Shown here piece after piece: positions 63,191 to 64,000 of a stretch of 64,000 bases of DNA; the first letter of the stretch is position 1, and the number at the start of each line of letters is the position of its first letter. The stretch comes from Hyperoodon ampullatus (lineage: Eukaryota > Chordata > Mammalia > Artiodactyla > Ziphiidae). Where the stretch lies: NCBI GenBank assembly GCA_949752795.1, contig OX457060.1:3897454-3961453 (forward strand), written 5' to 3'. Made by a program: the position numbers and the translations under genes. The notes beneath the pieces were generated by a model. The model saw only the letters and a list, made by a program, of their open reading frames with translations. It did no database searches and was not told where the DNA came from.

Positions 63191-63324
63191 TCTCAACTGT
63201 CCCATAAAAATCAACGTCTGAACAGCCATCCAAGAACAAAACCAGATCCAGGAGACCTCTACAGTCCACTTATGAAGTTTTAAGAACAACAAAACTGAGA
63301 ATAATCACATTAGAAGAAAAGGAA

Positions 63325-64000
63325 GGTAACTCCATTTTGTCTGCATCATCCCATTCCCCAAACTGGCACTGTTCAGTGCTCAGAAGGAACTTTCCAGTTA
63401 GAAAGAGTTCCTCTTGCCAAGAAAAGAAGTGTGGGGTGACTGACCAGCTTCTCCAGCTTCACAGTGCAATGTACAGTGGTCCTGCTTTGGTTTCGCCCCG
63501 CCTAGACCAGCAAACCTGAGATGTACTGAGCTGGCTAGGAACAAGGAATAAAAGCACAAGCTATTATTAGCAGACAAGCTGCCAGAGGGATCACAGTTCA
63601 CAGAGACCTGCTCTTCAGACAAACTCAGCAAATTTCACCAACGAGGAAGCCAAAGGACACCGCAGACCCCCACAGATGTTGCCAGCTTTTCCCCCACAGG
63701 CATTTGTGTTTGTGTTCACTGATGCCAACTTCCTGAGTCCCTCTCTGCACCCTTCCCCCACCAATACCAAGACCTACACTATAAGCCACTATATGCTCTT
63801 TTATAAATAAATACAGAAAGAGAAAGAGAGAGAGAATATATACATTATAGCTCTCTACAGCTGTGAGAGTATAAGACGCGAGCCACCTGAATCCCTATCC
63901 ACCCACAGCAGAGCCAGGGAGCCACACTTGCAGCCAACTAGGGCTGATGCAGCTGCACAAATGCAAGATACCAGCCTAACACCACCCACCCACACTGAAC
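63325..64000 (+). mobile_element. Possible old L1 5'UTR fragment, runs off the window
   Basis: 'gtaactccattttgtctgca' to 'ctttccagttagaaagagtt' resembles the start of ancient L1M 5' regions, and the rest is GC-richer than the intron. A short purine run lies at 63810-63840. Identity is uncertain. Confidence 0.35.

Overview
This is nuclear DNA from a placental mammal, almost certainly a cetacean. About ten tRNA-derived SINEs carry the head found in the CHR family (Cetacea, Hippopotamus, Ruminantia), mostly in the short cetacean-rich form. L1 elements are abundant, and I found no BovB or Bov-tA repeats of the kind that fill ruminant genomes. There is no prokaryotic, viral or plasmid content.

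The only host gene I can support is STAG1 (cohesin subunit SA-1), on the minus strand. Two consecutive coding exons are present, 97 nt at 60017-60113 and 77 nt at 10876-10952. They are separated by a 49 kb phase-1 intron, and both have canonical splice sites. The rest of the window is STAG1 intron, most of it built from transposable elements of many ages.

Layout: 1-4790, an antisense L1 with ORF2, ORF1 and 5'UTR, carrying a SINE. 5150-7400, a decayed Tigger (pogo-like) transposon. 8126-8416, a 5'-truncated retrocopy resembling GTF2A1L. 8933-9109, MER5A. 10236-10282, a CA microsatellite. 10876-10952, STAG1 exon. 10953-14440, mostly single-copy intron with an L2 remnant. 14440-15340, a MIR and two CHR SINEs.

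14990-32225 is a nest. An ancient sense L1 (L1-A) contains a full-length younger L1 (L1-B, 19617-30449), a mariner MITE, two L1 3' ends and a MER1-type hAT element. L1-B contains a mariner (21284-22466) and a short unknown insert. That insert is split by a still younger L1 (L1-C, 25384-29101, with a 16-bp perfect target-site duplication). L1-C holds a CHR SINE and an inverted L1 3' fragment. A second, oppositely oriented mariner follows at 32308-33785.

36430-39776 is an old antisense L1 3' region with two insertions. 41015-41561 is a solo LTR. 41620-48800 is an old sense L1 split by a young 5'-truncated L1 (44153-47566), a SINE with internal tandem repeats and a second LTR. 50758-57660 is antisense L1, then sense L1, with SINEs. 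58700-58937 is a MIR. 59212-59420 is a CHR SINE close to the STAG1 exon. 60525-64000 holds more old L1 pieces.

Apart from the two STAG1 exons, every open frame I examined is part of a decayed transposable element or a chance frame. The notable observations are the nested insertion order, two L1s whose 5'UTR is joined directly to mid-ORF2, a possible 3' transduction, a GTF2A1L-like retrocopy, two LTRs, and several strong inverted repeats and a G4 motif inside STAG1 introns. I found no undescribed defence, biosynthetic or regulatory system.
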